Of a DNA stretch of 64,000 nucleotides, positions 1 to 8,338 are shown piece by piece. The position numbers and the translations under genes are program-made. Where the stretch lies: positions 1-64,000 of the forward strand of contig NZ_LBMH01000002.1 of NCBI RefSeq assembly GCF_001005305.1, written 5' to 3'. The stretch's first letter is position 1. Every line of letters starts with the position of its first letter. The notes beneath the pieces are model-generated. The model had not been told where the DNA came from. It saw nothing but the letters and a program-made list of their open reading frames with translations, and searched no databases. Source of the DNA: Kordia zhangzhouensis (GTDB lineage Bacteria; Bacteroidota; Bacteroidia; Flavobacteriales; Flavobacteriaceae).

Positions 1-159
1 CCAGCAGGTGCTCTCAATCTTATCTCCCTGTGCATTTTTGTAAGTTTCATTTGTTGCAATTGAAAACTTGGCAATCTTCTTCCCGTCTTCCAAATTGATA
101 ATTTCTGGATCACTCCCTAAATTTCCAATTAACTGTACTCTGTTGCGTAATGTGTTCAT
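1..159 (-). CDS. ssb: Single-stranded DNA-binding protein, N-terminal part (cut by window edge)
   Basis: Reading leftward from the ATG at 159 gives 53 codons that run off the window start without a stop. The translation begins MNTLRNRVQLIGNLGSDPE and continues with KKIAKFSIATNET, the beginning of the OB fold of bacterial SSB proteins. SSB coats single-stranded DNA in replication, recombination and repair. Only about a third of the usual length is visible, so the C-terminal acidic tip cannot be checked. It is divergent from the acetyltransferase gene, with about 185 bp between them. The assignment rests on the strongly conserved N-terminus. Confidence 0.88.
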   Translation of the reverse strand, partial: MNTLRNRVQLIGNLGSDPEIINLEDGKKIAKFSIATNETYKNAQGDKIESTCW

Positions 160-279
160 AATTTCTAGTTTTATATATGTTTTATAATTTGTTTATGATT
201 GAATCGCTGTTTTGATTCAACACTGCAAATATGAAACGACCTGCAAATTTTATTCGGTTACCACGCACTTACTTTCGTT

Positions 280-293
280 TACAAATATTTGTA
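280..293. promoter_or_regulatory. Perfect 14-bp palindrome between ssb and the GNAT gene
   Basis: TACAAATATTTGTA reads the same on both strands and sits about 50 bp before the acetyltransferase start in the divergent intergenic region. It could be an operator. It is AT-rich and short, so chance is a real alternative. Confidence 0.3.
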
Positions 294-344
294 GTCGTTT
301 GTAAATGAATAATTAGTATATTAGAAGGCAACTTATCTTTACAA

Positions 345-878
345 ATGAATATACATTTAGAAACTGAACGCCTTATTATAAGAGACCTTACAGAGCATGA
401 CCTTGAAGGAATATTTGTATTGGATTCTGACTCAAGAGTTCATGAATTTTTAGGTCAAAAACCAATTACCAAAAAGGAAGAAGCATTAAAATATATTAAA
501 GATGTACAGCAACAATATACTGAAAGTGGTGTAGGACGTTGGGCGGTAGAAACAAAAGATACAAGTGAGTTTGTTGGTTGGTGCGGACTGCGGTTGTATT
601 CAGATTACACGTTTAATAACCACACAAATTTTTATGATATTGGCTATCGGTTACGTCCTAAATTCTGGGGAAAAGGCTTTGCTACCGAAGCTTCTAAAGA
701 GTGTTTAAACTATGCGTGGAATACATTACAACTCAAAACAGTATATGGAATTACAGAGCAACATAACGAAGCGTCGCATCGAGTATTATTAAAAATTGGT
801 CTTCAGTATATTGAAGATTTTCATTATGAACCTGAAAATATGATGCTGCGTTGGTACAGTATCACAAATCCTAATTAA
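345..878 (+). CDS. GNAT family N-acetyltransferase (RimJ/RimL type)
   Basis: The 177-residue protein has the typical opening of this group, LETERLIIRDLTEHDLEG. It also has the acetyl-CoA-binding region: IGYRLRPKFWGKGFATEA around residues 105-118, then the C-terminal ITEQHNEASHRVLLKIGL segment around 138-155. Family members move an acetyl group from acetyl-CoA to amino groups of protein N-termini, antibiotics or small molecules; the substrate cannot be told from sequence. It is cytoplasmic, with no signal peptide. Two small genes follow with 1-bp gaps (880 and 1232), suggesting one transcript, although their roles do not explain the acetyltransferase. Confidence 0.85.
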   Translation: MNIHLETERLIIRDLTEHDLEGIFVLDSDSRVHEFLGQKPITKKEEALKYIKDVQQQYTESGVGRWAVETKDTSEFVGWCGLRLYSDYTFNNHTNFYDIGYRLRPKFWGKGFATEASKECLNYAWNTLQLKTVYGITEQHNEASHRVLLKIGLQYIEDFHYEPENMMLRWYSITNPN

Positions 879-879
879 T

Positions 880-1230
880 ATGGAAAAAAAATGCATGGAA
901 TGTGGTGATTCCTTCAAAGGTCGTATCGACAAAAAATTTTGCAGTGATTATTGTAGAAATGCTTTCAACAATCGCCTGAATAAAGATGGAAAGAATTTGA
1001 TTCGTAATATTAACAATCGTCTCCGAAAAAATTGGCGCATTCTAGAAGAATTAAACGTGCACCAAAAAACAAAGATTTCAAAATCTAAACTCTTGGAAAA
1101 AGGCTTTGATTTTACGTACTTTACTTCAATATACGTAACTAAGGCTGAGGCTGTTTATTATTATGTATACGATCAAGGTTATTTACCACTAGAAAATGAC
1201 AGCTATTTATTAGTCAAAAAAAGCTCATAG
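880..1230 (+). CDS. Small zinc-ribbon-like conserved hypothetical protein
   Basis: This 116-residue cytoplasmic protein starts MEKKCMECGDSFKGR and carries CxxC (residues 5-8) and CxxxC (residues 21-25), a plausible four-cysteine zinc knuckle. The middle is basic (NNRLNKDGKNLIRNINNRLRKNW). The C-terminal half, with LLEKGFDFTYFTSIYVTK and YYYVYDQGYLPL, resembles hypothetical proteins I recall from other Flavobacteriia. No function is known to me; nucleic-acid binding is a guess from the zinc ligands and the basic stretch. It begins 1 bp after the GNAT stop and ends 1 bp before the next gene. Confidence 0.7.
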   Translation: MEKKCMECGDSFKGRIDKKFCSDYCRNAFNNRLNKDGKNLIRNINNRLRKNWRILEELNVHQKTKISKSKLLEKGFDFTYFTSIYVTKAEAVYYYVYDQGYLPLENDSYLLVKKSS

Positions 1231-1231
1231 C

Positions 1232-1528
1232 ATGAAAACAAAATTTTATGGCCTATTAATTACTATTGCAATTGTAGCTATTGTAGGGTTTCGTGTGTAT
1301 CGAAAATACAATAGAGAACGCATTCAAGCCGAACAACAAAAAGCCAATCAAGAGTTATATCAAAAAGCGATGCAGCAACAGCGTGAAAATGATTTGAAAT
1401 TACAACAAGCTACCGAACAAGCGAAACGTGACTCTGTATATGCTGCTCAAAAAAAAGAACGAGAGGCCAAAATGAAACAATTACAAGAAAACATAAAAAA
1501 GATTGAAACAGAAATTGAGAAACAATAA
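1232..1528 (+). CDS. Small single-pass membrane protein with long coiled coil
   Basis: This 98-residue protein has one N-terminal membrane segment (residues 4-21, FYGLLITIAIVAIVGFRV). A highly charged Q/E/K/A-rich helix follows to the C-terminus, with a pattern expected for a coiled coil. There are no cysteines and no recognised domain. The likely topology is a membrane anchor with a soluble helical tail. It is the third gene in a tightly packed series with the GNAT and zinc-ribbon genes. Function unknown. Confidence 0.6.
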   Translation: MKTKFYGLLITIAIVAIVGFRVYRKYNRERIQAEQQKANQELYQKAMQQQRENDLKLQQATEQAKRDSVYAAQKKEREAKMKQLQENIKKIETEIEKQ

Positions 1529-1537
1529 AACTAACCT

Positions 1538-1624
1538 ATGAAATTTAGTGAACTTCTCATTCCAATAGCACTGTTACTAGGTCTTGCAATGTTCATCTTT
1601 GTGTTTAACCTATTTAAGTTCTAA
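1538..1624 (+). CDS. Possible 28-residue membrane micro-protein
   Basis: An ATG at 1538 opens 28 codons ending in TAA at 1624. The peptide is almost wholly hydrophobic (ELLIPIALLLGLAMFIFVF) and would form one membrane helix. It starts 9 bp after the stop of the coiled-coil gene and lies just before a decayed reading frame. It may therefore be a real micro-protein or the surviving N-terminal helix of the broken gene downstream. Confidence 0.35.
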   Translation: MKFSELLIPIALLLGLAMFIFVFNLFKF

Positions 1625-1631
1625 GAATAAA

Positions 1632-1877
1632 ATGCTTTGAGTATTAAAAAAAAGTGTCAGTTTTTTAGGTTTCAATAAAACGCCTCGATATACCGAACGA
1701 ATTATAGAGTTTGATGAAGAAATTGCGGTAATGGGAATAAAAAAATAGACACAATTAGATACCCCAATTGATAGTTACTCCGATTCCAGAGTTCTAACCT
1801 TATCTGAAATCAAAACACAACAATTGTTACTCACCGTTGAACCAAAAGCAATGATACGAGTTGAAAACCGTTTGTAA
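1632..1877 (+). pseudogene. Decayed gene remnant with in-frame stops
   Basis: One frame reads as protein through two stops. After TGA at 1638-1640 come KKSVSFLGFNKTPRYTER and IIEFDEEIAVMGIKK. TAG at 1746-1748 follows, then TQLDTPIDSYSDSRVLTLSE and LLLTVEPKAMIRVENRL to TAA at 1875-1877. The composition (FDEEIAVMG, LTVEPKA) is clearly protein-like on both sides of the TAG, so this is a broken C-terminal fragment rather than random sequence. It faintly recalls the GIDE/E3-ligase-like membrane proteins of Bacteroidota, but I cannot confirm that. It converges on the CBS gene one base away. Confidence 0.5.
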
Positions 1878-1878
1878 A

Positions 1879-2349
1879 TTACTTCCAATTTTGCCCTTTC
1901 AATTTCATTGCAGCTTTTAAAATATCTTTTTGGCTAATCTGCCCTACAAGTTTTCCGTTTTCTACAATTGGAAAACGTCTTCTTTTTGATTGAATAAATT
2001 TATCTGCAGCATCAAAAATATTGGTTTCTCCATCAATCGTCTCTACATCTTTCGCCATATGTGCTTCAATTTTATTGTGCTCAAAAGGCATATTATAATA
2101 GCGACTGTCCGAAATTTGTTTGATACAATCTCCTTCAGAAATAATTCCCACGAGTTCATTATTCTCATTCACAACAGGTCCGCCAGATATTTTATGTTGA
2201 ATGAGCTTCTGAATTACTTCTTCGACAGTTTGTTCTGGAGAAAACGTGATTAAGTTTCGTGTCATATAATCACTTACTTTAAATGCTTCGGTTTTTTTTG
2301 AGATGTTTGCTTGTACTTTACGAGCTCCCTGAAAACTTTTAATTCCCAT
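1879..2349 (-). CDS. CBS-domain protein
   Basis: The protein has 156 residues with two CBS motifs: roughly residues 25-80 (VSDYMTRNLITFSPEQTVEE, then GGPVVNENNELVGIISEGD) and 90-150 (MAKDVETIDGETNIFDAAD, then RFPIVENGKLVGQISQKD). Paired CBS motifs form a Bateman module that binds adenine nucleotides or S-adenosyl compounds and usually regulates a partner enzyme or transporter. Here there is no fused effector domain, so the partner is unknown. The protein is cytoplasmic. The ATG at 2349 is the only sensible start, and the gene stands alone. Confidence 0.85.
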   Translation of the reverse strand: MGIKSFQGARKVQANISKKTEAFKVSDYMTRNLITFSPEQTVEEVIQKLIQHKISGGPVVNENNELVGIISEGDCIKQISDSRYYNMPFEHNKIEAHMAKDVETIDGETNIFDAADKFIQSKRRRFPIVENGKLVGQISQKDILKAAMKLKGQNWK

Positions 2350-2471
2350 AATAAATTCAATTTAGTCTCTACTAAAGTTACTCATTTTTAACGAGTTAAC
2401 CTAAATTAACTTTTACACCCATATTTACTGTATACTTTTTAGTATTTTTAAACGACTGAAACTAAACTAAA

Positions 2472-4754
2472 ATGAATACTCCAAAAGCTCGCTTTACTTT
2501 TTTCTCTTTTTTACTAATTGCGCTTACTGCATATTTTAGTTTTAAAAGCGTTATGCCACAAAATACTTCTGAAAATAAAGTCCCTGAAGAAGCATTCTCA
2601 ACCGTGCGTGCTTTCGCGCATGTAAATCAACTTGCAAAAGAACCTCATTATGTAGGCTCAAAAGCTCACGAAACAGTTCGAAATTATATAATTTCTGAAC
2701 TAAAGCAATTAGGGCTCGAACCAACAATTCAAGAAGGCTATACCCTTGATAGTTCTGGAAATATTTCAAAACCTAAAAATGTGTTAGCTCGCATCAAAGG
2801 GAAAAAATCGAACAAAGCGCTTTTATTATTGTCACATTACGATAGTGATCCACATTCAGCAGTTGGAGCTAGTGATGCCGCAAGTGGTGTAGCCACTATT
2901 TTAGAAGGAACTCGTGCATTTCTAGCAAAAGGTGAACAACCAGAAAATGATATTATCTTATTACTTTCAGATGGGGAAGAATTAGGCTTGAATGGTGCAG
3001 AATTATTCGTAAATAAACATCCTTGGACAAAAGATGTAGGTTTGGTGCTTAATTTTGAAGCTCGTGGAAGCGGCGGACCAAGTATTATGTTGCTTGAAAC
3101 TAATAACGGAAATGCGAAACTCATTAAAGCGTTTAAAGATGCCAACTTGCAATATCCTGTAGGAAACTCACTTGCTTATAGCATTTACAAAATGCTTCCA
3201 AACGATACTGATTTAACAGTTTTTAGAGAAGATGGAAATATTCAAGGATTTAATTTTGCGTTCATTGATGACCATTTTGATTATCACACCGCCAATGACA
3301 CACCAGAAAACTTAGATTTTAATACGTTGACACATCAAGGTTCGTATTTAATGCCTTTGTTAACGTATTTTTCAAAACAAGATTTAAGTCAAATGAACAC
3401 TGATGAAGATTTGATTTATTTCAATACTCCTTTTGGTTTTCACACGTATCCGTTTTCGTGGATTTTTCCTATGCTGATTGTTATTATATTGCTTTTTATT
3501 GCAATAATTGTGTACGGTTTTTCAAAAAATATGCTTTCTAGTAAAGGAATTTTACTAGGTTTTGCACCCTTTCTTATTTCGCTAATTGTAAGTTGCGGAA
3601 TTACTATTTTGGCTTGGAAGCTAATTAATTGGTTGTATCCACAGTATAGTGAAATACAGCACGGATTTACCTACAATGGCTACACATATATTATTTTATT
3701 TGCATTTCTATCATTAGGTATAACATTTTACACGTATCAAAAATTTAAGAAGAAAGTAACTGCTGCAAACCTTACAATAGCACCATTGTTTTTCTGGGTA
3801 GTGATTACTGTATTGGCAGCGCTGTATTTAGAAGGAGCTAGTTTTATTGCTATCCCTGTTTTGCTGAGTTTAATTTCAGTATTCATCCTTATTATACAAC
3901 AACAAAAACCTTCTGTTCTTTTATTGACTCTATTAGGAATCCCTGCGGTTGCTATTTTAGTTCCTTTTATCAAATTATTTCCAGTAGGTTTAGGATTAAA
4001 AATTTTAGCTGTTGTTCCCTTTTTAATTGTATTAATTTTAGGATTACTGATGCCTTTCTTTGGATTGTATAAACGAAAAAAATGGACCGCATATGCATTC
4101 TTTTTGTTTGCTATTGTTTCTTTTGTAAAAGCGCATTCAACTTCTGATTTTTCTGAAACTCGTCAAAAACCAAATAGTTTAGTGTATTTATTGGATGCTG
4201 ACCAAAATAAAGCCATTTGGAAAACGTATGACCGCATTTTAGACACTTGGACTCAAAATTATATTAAAGATGAATCGAACACATCACAAAATCTTCAAGT
4301 GATAGACAGTAAGTATAGCGCTGGGTTTACATATACACAAGACGCTCCAATTAAATCAGTTCCACTTCCAAAAATTGAAACTGTACAAGATTCAATTTAT
4401 AATGATTTGCGACATGTTACAATTAAAGTTTGTCCACAGCGAACTGTAAATCGCATGGAAGTTTTTGGTGCTGGAAAAGATTTTGAAAGTATGACTGTGA
4501 ATGGGGAAGCATTTACAAAAGTTCCTACAAAGCGCAGCAATCGTTTAATAAGTTATTACGTTTCTGATAATGAAGCCTTGGAGGTCTCTTTCACATTAAA
4601 ACCTAGTACAAAAACCCAGTTGATTATTTATGAAGCTTCTTATGATTTATTGAATAATCCGTTGTTTTCTATTCCGCCACGAGATAAAAATATGATGCCA
4701 CGACCATTTGTATTGAACGATGCGGTCATTGTAAAAAAGACTATTGAGTTGTAA
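2472..4754 (+). CDS. Membrane-anchored M28 family metallopeptidase
   Basis: The 760-residue protein has an N-terminal membrane segment (about residues 8-28). The M28 catalytic domain (about 40-310) includes the zinc-ligand region LLSHYDSDPHSAVGASDAAS (His122 and the SDAASG aspartate) and DGEELGLNGAELF, which holds the catalytic and metal-binding glutamates. Several membrane helices follow between about 330 and 560, then an extracytoplasmic C-terminal domain. This layout resembles ER-type aminopeptidase ERMP1-like proteins found in Bacteroidota. It probably trims peptides outside the cytoplasm as a zinc aminopeptidase. It is monocistronic and converges on the M13 peptidase gene across a shared terminator. 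Confidence 0.9.
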   Translation: MNTPKARFTFFSFLLIALTAYFSFKSVMPQNTSENKVPEEAFSTVRAFAHVNQLAKEPHYVGSKAHETVRNYIISELKQLGLEPTIQEGYTLDSSGNISKPKNVLARIKGKKSNKALLLLSHYDSDPHSAVGASDAASGVATILEGTRAFLAKGEQPENDIILLLSDGEELGLNGAELFVNKHPWTKDVGLVLNFEARGSGGPSIMLLETNNGNAKLIKAFKDANLQYPVGNSLAYSIYKMLPNDTDLTVFREDGNIQGFNFAFIDDHFDYHTANDTPENLDFNTLTHQGSYLMPLLTYFSKQDLSQMNTDEDLIYFNTPFGFHTYPFSWIFPMLIVIILLFIAIIVYGFSKNMLSSKGILLGFAPFLISLIVSCGITILAWKLINWLYPQYSEIQHGFTYNGYTYIILFAFLSLGITFYTYQKFKKKVTAANLTIAPLFFWVVITVLAALYLEGASFIAIPVLLSLISVFILIIQQQKPSVLLLTLLGIPAVAILVPFIKLFPVGLGLKILAVVPFLIVLILGLLMPFFGLYKRKKWTAYAFFLFAIVSFVKAHSTSDFSETRQKPNSLVYLLDADQNKAIWKTYDRILDTWTQNYIKDESNTSQNLQVIDSKYSAGFTYTQDAPIKSVPLPKIETVQDSIYNDLRHVTIKVCPQRTVNRMEVFGAGKDFESMTVNGEAFTKVPTKRSNRLISYYVSDNEALEVSFTLKPSTKTQLIIYEASYDLLNNPLFSIPPRDKNMMPRPFVLNDAVIVKKTIEL

Positions 4755-4761
4755 AATAAAA

Positions 4762-4790
4762 AAAAGCCTGAATATATATTCAGGCTTTTT
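4762..4790. terminator. Bidirectional terminator between the two peptidase genes
   Basis: AAAAAGCCTGAA and TTCAGGCTTTTT form a perfect inverted repeat around an AT core, with A and T tracts on the outer sides. It can terminate the M28 transcript rightward and the M13 transcript leftward. Confidence 0.85.
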
Positions 4791-4807
4791 TATGCTGTTT
4801 TTGATAA

Positions 4808-6871
4808 TTACCAAATACGAACTCTTTTTTCTGGAGCAACATACATTTTGTCTCCTTCTTTAACGTCAAATGCTTCATAAAAAGCATCGATATTTTGTAA
4901 AGGAACATATGCTCTATATTGTCCTGGTGAGTGTGTATCTGTTTTGATACGTGTAAGTAAGGCTTCTTCTCTCATTTTAGTTCGCCATACAGTTGCCCAT
5001 GAAAGGAAAAAACGTTGTTCAGGTGTAAATCCATCAATTTTTTCTGGACGACCATTTTCTTTCATATGACGTTGCAATCCATCATACGCACCCAAAACAC
5101 CTCCAAGATCTCCAATATTTTCTCCAAGTGTATATTTTCCATTGATATTTACGCCAGGCAATACTTCGATAGCACTATATTGATCTGCTAGTGCATTTCC
5201 TCTTTCGGTAAATTGCTTTAAATCATCTTCTGTCCACCAGTTGGTAAGGTTTCCATCTGCATCAAAACGCGCCCCAGAGTCATCAAATGCATGTGAAATT
5301 TCATGACCAATCACTGCGCCAATTCCTCCGTAATTTACAGCATCATCAGCTTGATAATTATAAAAAGGAGGCTGCAAAATTGCTGCAGGAAATACGATTT
5401 CGTTGAATAACGGATTGAAGTAAGCATTTACCGTTTGTGGTGACATTCCCCATTTAGTCTTGTCCACTGGCTCATTGATTTCATCTAAGTTTTTTCTAAA
5501 TGCCCAATTTCCAATTGCCACCATATTTTCAAAGTATGAGTTACTTTCTTTTACATCTAAAGTAGAGTAATCTTCCCATTTATCAGGGTATCCAATCTTT
5601 ACTGTAAATTTATCTAGTTTTTCAATTGCTTTAGTTTTTGTTTCAGGACTCATCCAATCAAGGTTCTTGATACGATCTTTATACGCTTCAATAACGTTTG
5701 CAATCATTTTCTCTGCTTTTTCTTTTGCTTCAGGAGGAAATTTAGCATCTACATATAATTGTCCGATTGCTTCTCCTACAGAACCATTTACAGTAGCCAA
5801 AGCACGTTCTTTTGCATCACGTTGTTTTTCGGTTCCATTAAGTTCTTTAGAATAAAACTCCCAATTAGCTCTGTCAATTTCTGTAGTTAATAACCCAGCA
5901 GCTCCATTAAGAGTTGACCAGCGAACTAAGGTTTTCAAATCTTCTATACTTTCATTCGTCAAAATTTCTTGCAATGCTCGCATGTATTTAGGTTGCGTTA
6001 CAATCAAAGTATCTACTTTCTTAATTTCAAGATCAGCCATAAATTTATTCCAGTTGATTGCTGGTGTCATTTCAACCAATTCTTGCACAGTTCTAGGGTT
6101 ATTAAAGTTGCGTGCATCTCTACTTTCAACTTTGTTTAAGCGTGGCTCTGCCAGTTTTGTTTCCAATGCCAAAACTGTTTCTGCATCTTTGATTGCTTTG
6201 TCTTTATCGTCTCCTAAAAACTGTAACATACGCGCTATATGTGCAACGTATTTTTCACGAATTTCTATAGATTTTTCATCTTGATCCAAATAATAATCTC
6301 TTTCTGGCAAACCTAATCCGCCTGCACCAACATAAGCTGCATTCATGCTACTGTCATTCAAATTTGCAAATGCCGATAATGACATAAATGGTGCAGAGAT
6401 TGTTGCTGGATTTTTAGCCAAGATTGTTTGCATTTCTTCAAGAGAGTTGATGCTTGCAATTTTTTCTAATGTAGGTTGCAAAGGCTTAATACCTGCTTCA
6501 TTTCTTGCAACTGTATCTAAAATTGAATTGTAAATCATTAACGCTTTTGCCTGATCAGTATCTGCAGTATACTTCCCACTTTTGTTAGCTTCATCAATGA
6601 TTGCTAATACGTCTGCGTCTGTTTTTTTACGAAGAACTGCAAATCCTCCCCATGAATTTCTATCGGCAGGAATTTCAGCAGTTTCCATCCATTTTCCATT
6701 AACATACGTATAAAAATCGTCTTTTGGACTTACAGAAGTGTCCATATATTCCAAGTTAATTCCTGGAATTTGCGCGACTTCTTTTCCTTTCTCCTCTTTT
6801 TGGGTATCACAAGAAAAAAGAAGTGTACTCGCCGTGAAACAAAGTGCTAGTTTCAAAGTGTTTGCTTTCAT
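4808..6871 (-). CDS. M13 family metallopeptidase lipoprotein (neprilysin/PepO type)
   Basis: The 687-residue protein starts with a lipoprotein signal (FTASTLLFSC, lipobox cysteine at about 21). It carries the M13 zinc site HEISH at residues 523-527 (in GAVIGHEISHAFDDSGARFD) and the downstream glutamate motif GENIGDLGG. An NAYFNP-type substrate-binding segment (VNAYFNPLFNEIVFPAAILQ) is also present. Length matches the bacterial M13 family (about 680-700). It is a zinc endopeptidase acting on oligopeptides, here lipid-anchored in the periplasm or at the surface. It is monocistronic. Together with the convergent M28 enzyme it suggests extracytoplasmic peptide processing. Confidence 0.93.
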   Translation of the reverse strand: MKANTLKLALCFTASTLLFSCDTQKEEKGKEVAQIPGINLEYMDTSVSPKDDFYTYVNGKWMETAEIPADRNSWGGFAVLRKKTDADVLAIIDEANKSGKYTADTDQAKALMIYNSILDTVARNEAGIKPLQPTLEKIASINSLEEMQTILAKNPATISAPFMSLSAFANLNDSSMNAAYVGAGGLGLPERDYYLDQDEKSIEIREKYVAHIARMLQFLGDDKDKAIKDAETVLALETKLAEPRLNKVESRDARNFNNPRTVQELVEMTPAINWNKFMADLEIKKVDTLIVTQPKYMRALQEILTNESIEDLKTLVRWSTLNGAAGLLTTEIDRANWEFYSKELNGTEKQRDAKERALATVNGSVGEAIGQLYVDAKFPPEAKEKAEKMIANVIEAYKDRIKNLDWMSPETKTKAIEKLDKFTVKIGYPDKWEDYSTLDVKESNSYFENMVAIGNWAFRKNLDEINEPVDKTKWGMSPQTVNAYFNPLFNEIVFPAAILQPPFYNYQADDAVNYGGIGAVIGHEISHAFDDSGARFDADGNLTNWWTEDDLKQFTERGNALADQYSAIEVLPGVNINGKYTLGENIGDLGGVLGAYDGLQRHMKENGRPEKIDGFTPEQRFFLSWATVWRTKMREEALLTRIKTDTHSPGQYRAYVPLQNIDAFYEAFDVKEGDKMYVAPEKRVRIW

Positions 6872-6967
6872 TTTTTGATTGCGTTTTTAGTTAGTTTTAC
6901 TCATTTTAGTATCAAGAATACTATTTATGTTACTATTACATAACACATTAACATTATTTTAAGATTT

Positions 6968-7492
6968 TTATAGTTTCGACTTTACAATTGAATCGTTTTC
7001 TTTTTTAAGTGTTATAATTTCTTTGACATTTTCGTTTGGAATAGCAATTGAAAGGACATAATGTGCTATTTTCCATGTTCCATCTTCTTGTTTTTTTACA
7101 ACCCCTGAGCCACGACATAACTCCATTTGCGTATCTAATAATTCGTCAAACCAAGCAATATCTCCATATTGTGATATAAATACATTTCGTTGAAGAGAGG
7201 TAAAGCTCCATGCTTTTCCTTTATCAAAATATGGCTTTGAAAACTTTTTAAATTCTTCATTTTTCCAATTTTCAGTCGCATCTGTTCCAATAAAGATGGC
7301 ATCATTGGTCATTTTAGAAAAGTAGTCTTCATATTTTGCCGCTGCTGCTGCTGCATGCCAAGCATCTATGAGCACATTGATTTCCGTTTTATCCTTTGAA
7401 AGACGAAACTCTTCTACTTTTTGACGTGCTTTTTCTGTGTTACATGCAGTGATTAGACACAGAATTAAAAGGAAGGTGATTTTTTTCAACAC
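6968..7492 (-). CDS. SnoaL/NTF2-like lipoprotein
   Basis: The 174-residue protein has a lipoprotein signal (LLILCLITAC). A compact alpha-beta domain follows whose features fit the SnoaL_3/NTF2-like fold: INVLIDAWHAAAAAAKYEDY, then NDAIFIGTDATENW and a C-terminal DGTWKIAHYVLSIAIPNENV. Such domains are small enzymes or ligand-binding proteins of varied roles, so a specific activity cannot be given. The first codon is GTG at 7492, directly abutting the TAA of the upstream gene, so the two are translationally linked. TTG at 7489 is the only nearby alternative. Location: periplasmic, lipid-anchored. Confidence 0.75.
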   Translation of the reverse strand: MLKKITFLLILCLITACNTEKARQKVEEFRLSKDKTEINVLIDAWHAAAAAAKYEDYFSKMTNDAIFIGTDATENWKNEEFKKFSKPYFDKGKAWSFTSLQRNVFISQYGDIAWFDELLDTQMELCRGSGVVKKQEDGTWKIAHYVLSIAIPNENVKEIITLKKENDSIVKSKL

Positions 7493-8137
7493 TTATGGGT
7501 TTTGTTTTTTTACTTCTTGAACTGTTTTTTGGGTATTTTGATATTTCTCTACTGGTTTTTGCTCTTTGACATTGTTTTCCTTTTCCGTTTGAATTGTGCC
7601 TGTTGCTTTTAAGGTATTTCCAAGAATTTCTTCAGGTTTCATATCAAGTTTTGATGCTTGTGAAATTTGATATGTTATAGAGTTAAACACTTGATTCATT
7701 TTTACAATTTCCTTTTCTATAAATTCATTTGAAATACTATCGTCGGTAGCATCATCTTGTAGTTTTAAGGCTTTTGTTTTTAAGACCAAAAAACGACTTC
7801 GGATTTGATTTGCATTCAAATTTTGAGGATGCTTTTTTTCTTCCAAATCATCAATATTAGCCGCTAATTGACCCAAATCTTCAATAATAGCAAAACGAGT
7901 ACTCGAATTAATAAGTTTCATGTTTTCATGTACTGTTTTGAACTCAAGCCAATCTTGTACCAGTTTTTTTTGTGATGGTGTCAATTCTTGAAGTTTCCCT
8001 TTTGCAGGAATAGTTAGTTTATTTTTAGCAAGATATTCTTCTTGTGTTTCAGTTTGTTCAGCACGTGTTGCTTGTGGCTCTTCTTTGCACGCTATAAAAG
8101 AGCATACCACAAAAACGGATAGGATAATCTTCTTCAT
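7493..8137 (-). CDS. Lipoprotein of unknown function, helical
   Basis: Starting at the ATG at 8137 gives 214 residues beginning MKKIILSVFVVCSFIACKEE, a standard lipoprotein signal. The longer open frame to 8176 is rejected because its ATG lies inside the promoter -7 element at 8174-8181. The mature part is hydrophilic and mostly helical (KKLVQDWLEFKTVHENMKL), with a lysine/glutamine-rich tail. No family is recognised. It forms a two-gene operon with the SnoaL-like lipoprotein, which begins at the next base after this stop. Confidence 0.7.
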   Translation of the reverse strand: MKKIILSVFVVCSFIACKEEPQATRAEQTETQEEYLAKNKLTIPAKGKLQELTPSQKKLVQDWLEFKTVHENMKLINSSTRFAIIEDLGQLAANIDDLEEKKHPQNLNANQIRSRFLVLKTKALKLQDDATDDSISNEFIEKEIVKMNQVFNSITYQISQASKLDMKPEEILGNTLKATGTIQTEKENNVKEQKPVEKYQNTQKTVQEVKKQNP

Positions 8138-8173
8138 TAATGTTTCAACAACTAGGATTAAAAATGATAAAGA

Positions 8174-8181
8174 CAAATATA
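8174..8181 (-). promoter_or_regulatory. Promoter -7 element for the two-lipoprotein operon
   Basis: Read on the minus strand this is TATATTTG, a full match to the Bacteroidota -7 consensus TAnnTTTG, 36 bp before the ATG at 8137. No good TTTG -33 element lies at the usual distance, so the match is partial. Confidence 0.5.
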
Positions 8182-8307
8182 GCTAGTTTTTTAGGTTTGA
8201 CTGTATTTTTAACAAAGTTTACCATGCTAATGCCTTGTATTTTATGAATTTATCATTATATGTGCTATTTAGTTTAATTTTTCACATTCGCTAGAAATAG
8301 AATTCTC

Positions 8308-8315
8308 TATATTTG
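8308..8315 (+). promoter_or_regulatory. Promoter -7 element for the threonine dehydrogenase gene
   Basis: TATATTTG matches TAnnTTTG exactly and lies 23 bp before the ATG at 8339. The -33 region is only a T-run (around 8279-8283) rather than TTTG. Confidence 0.5.
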
Positions 8316-8338
8316 TATTCATCATTTATCATTCACCA

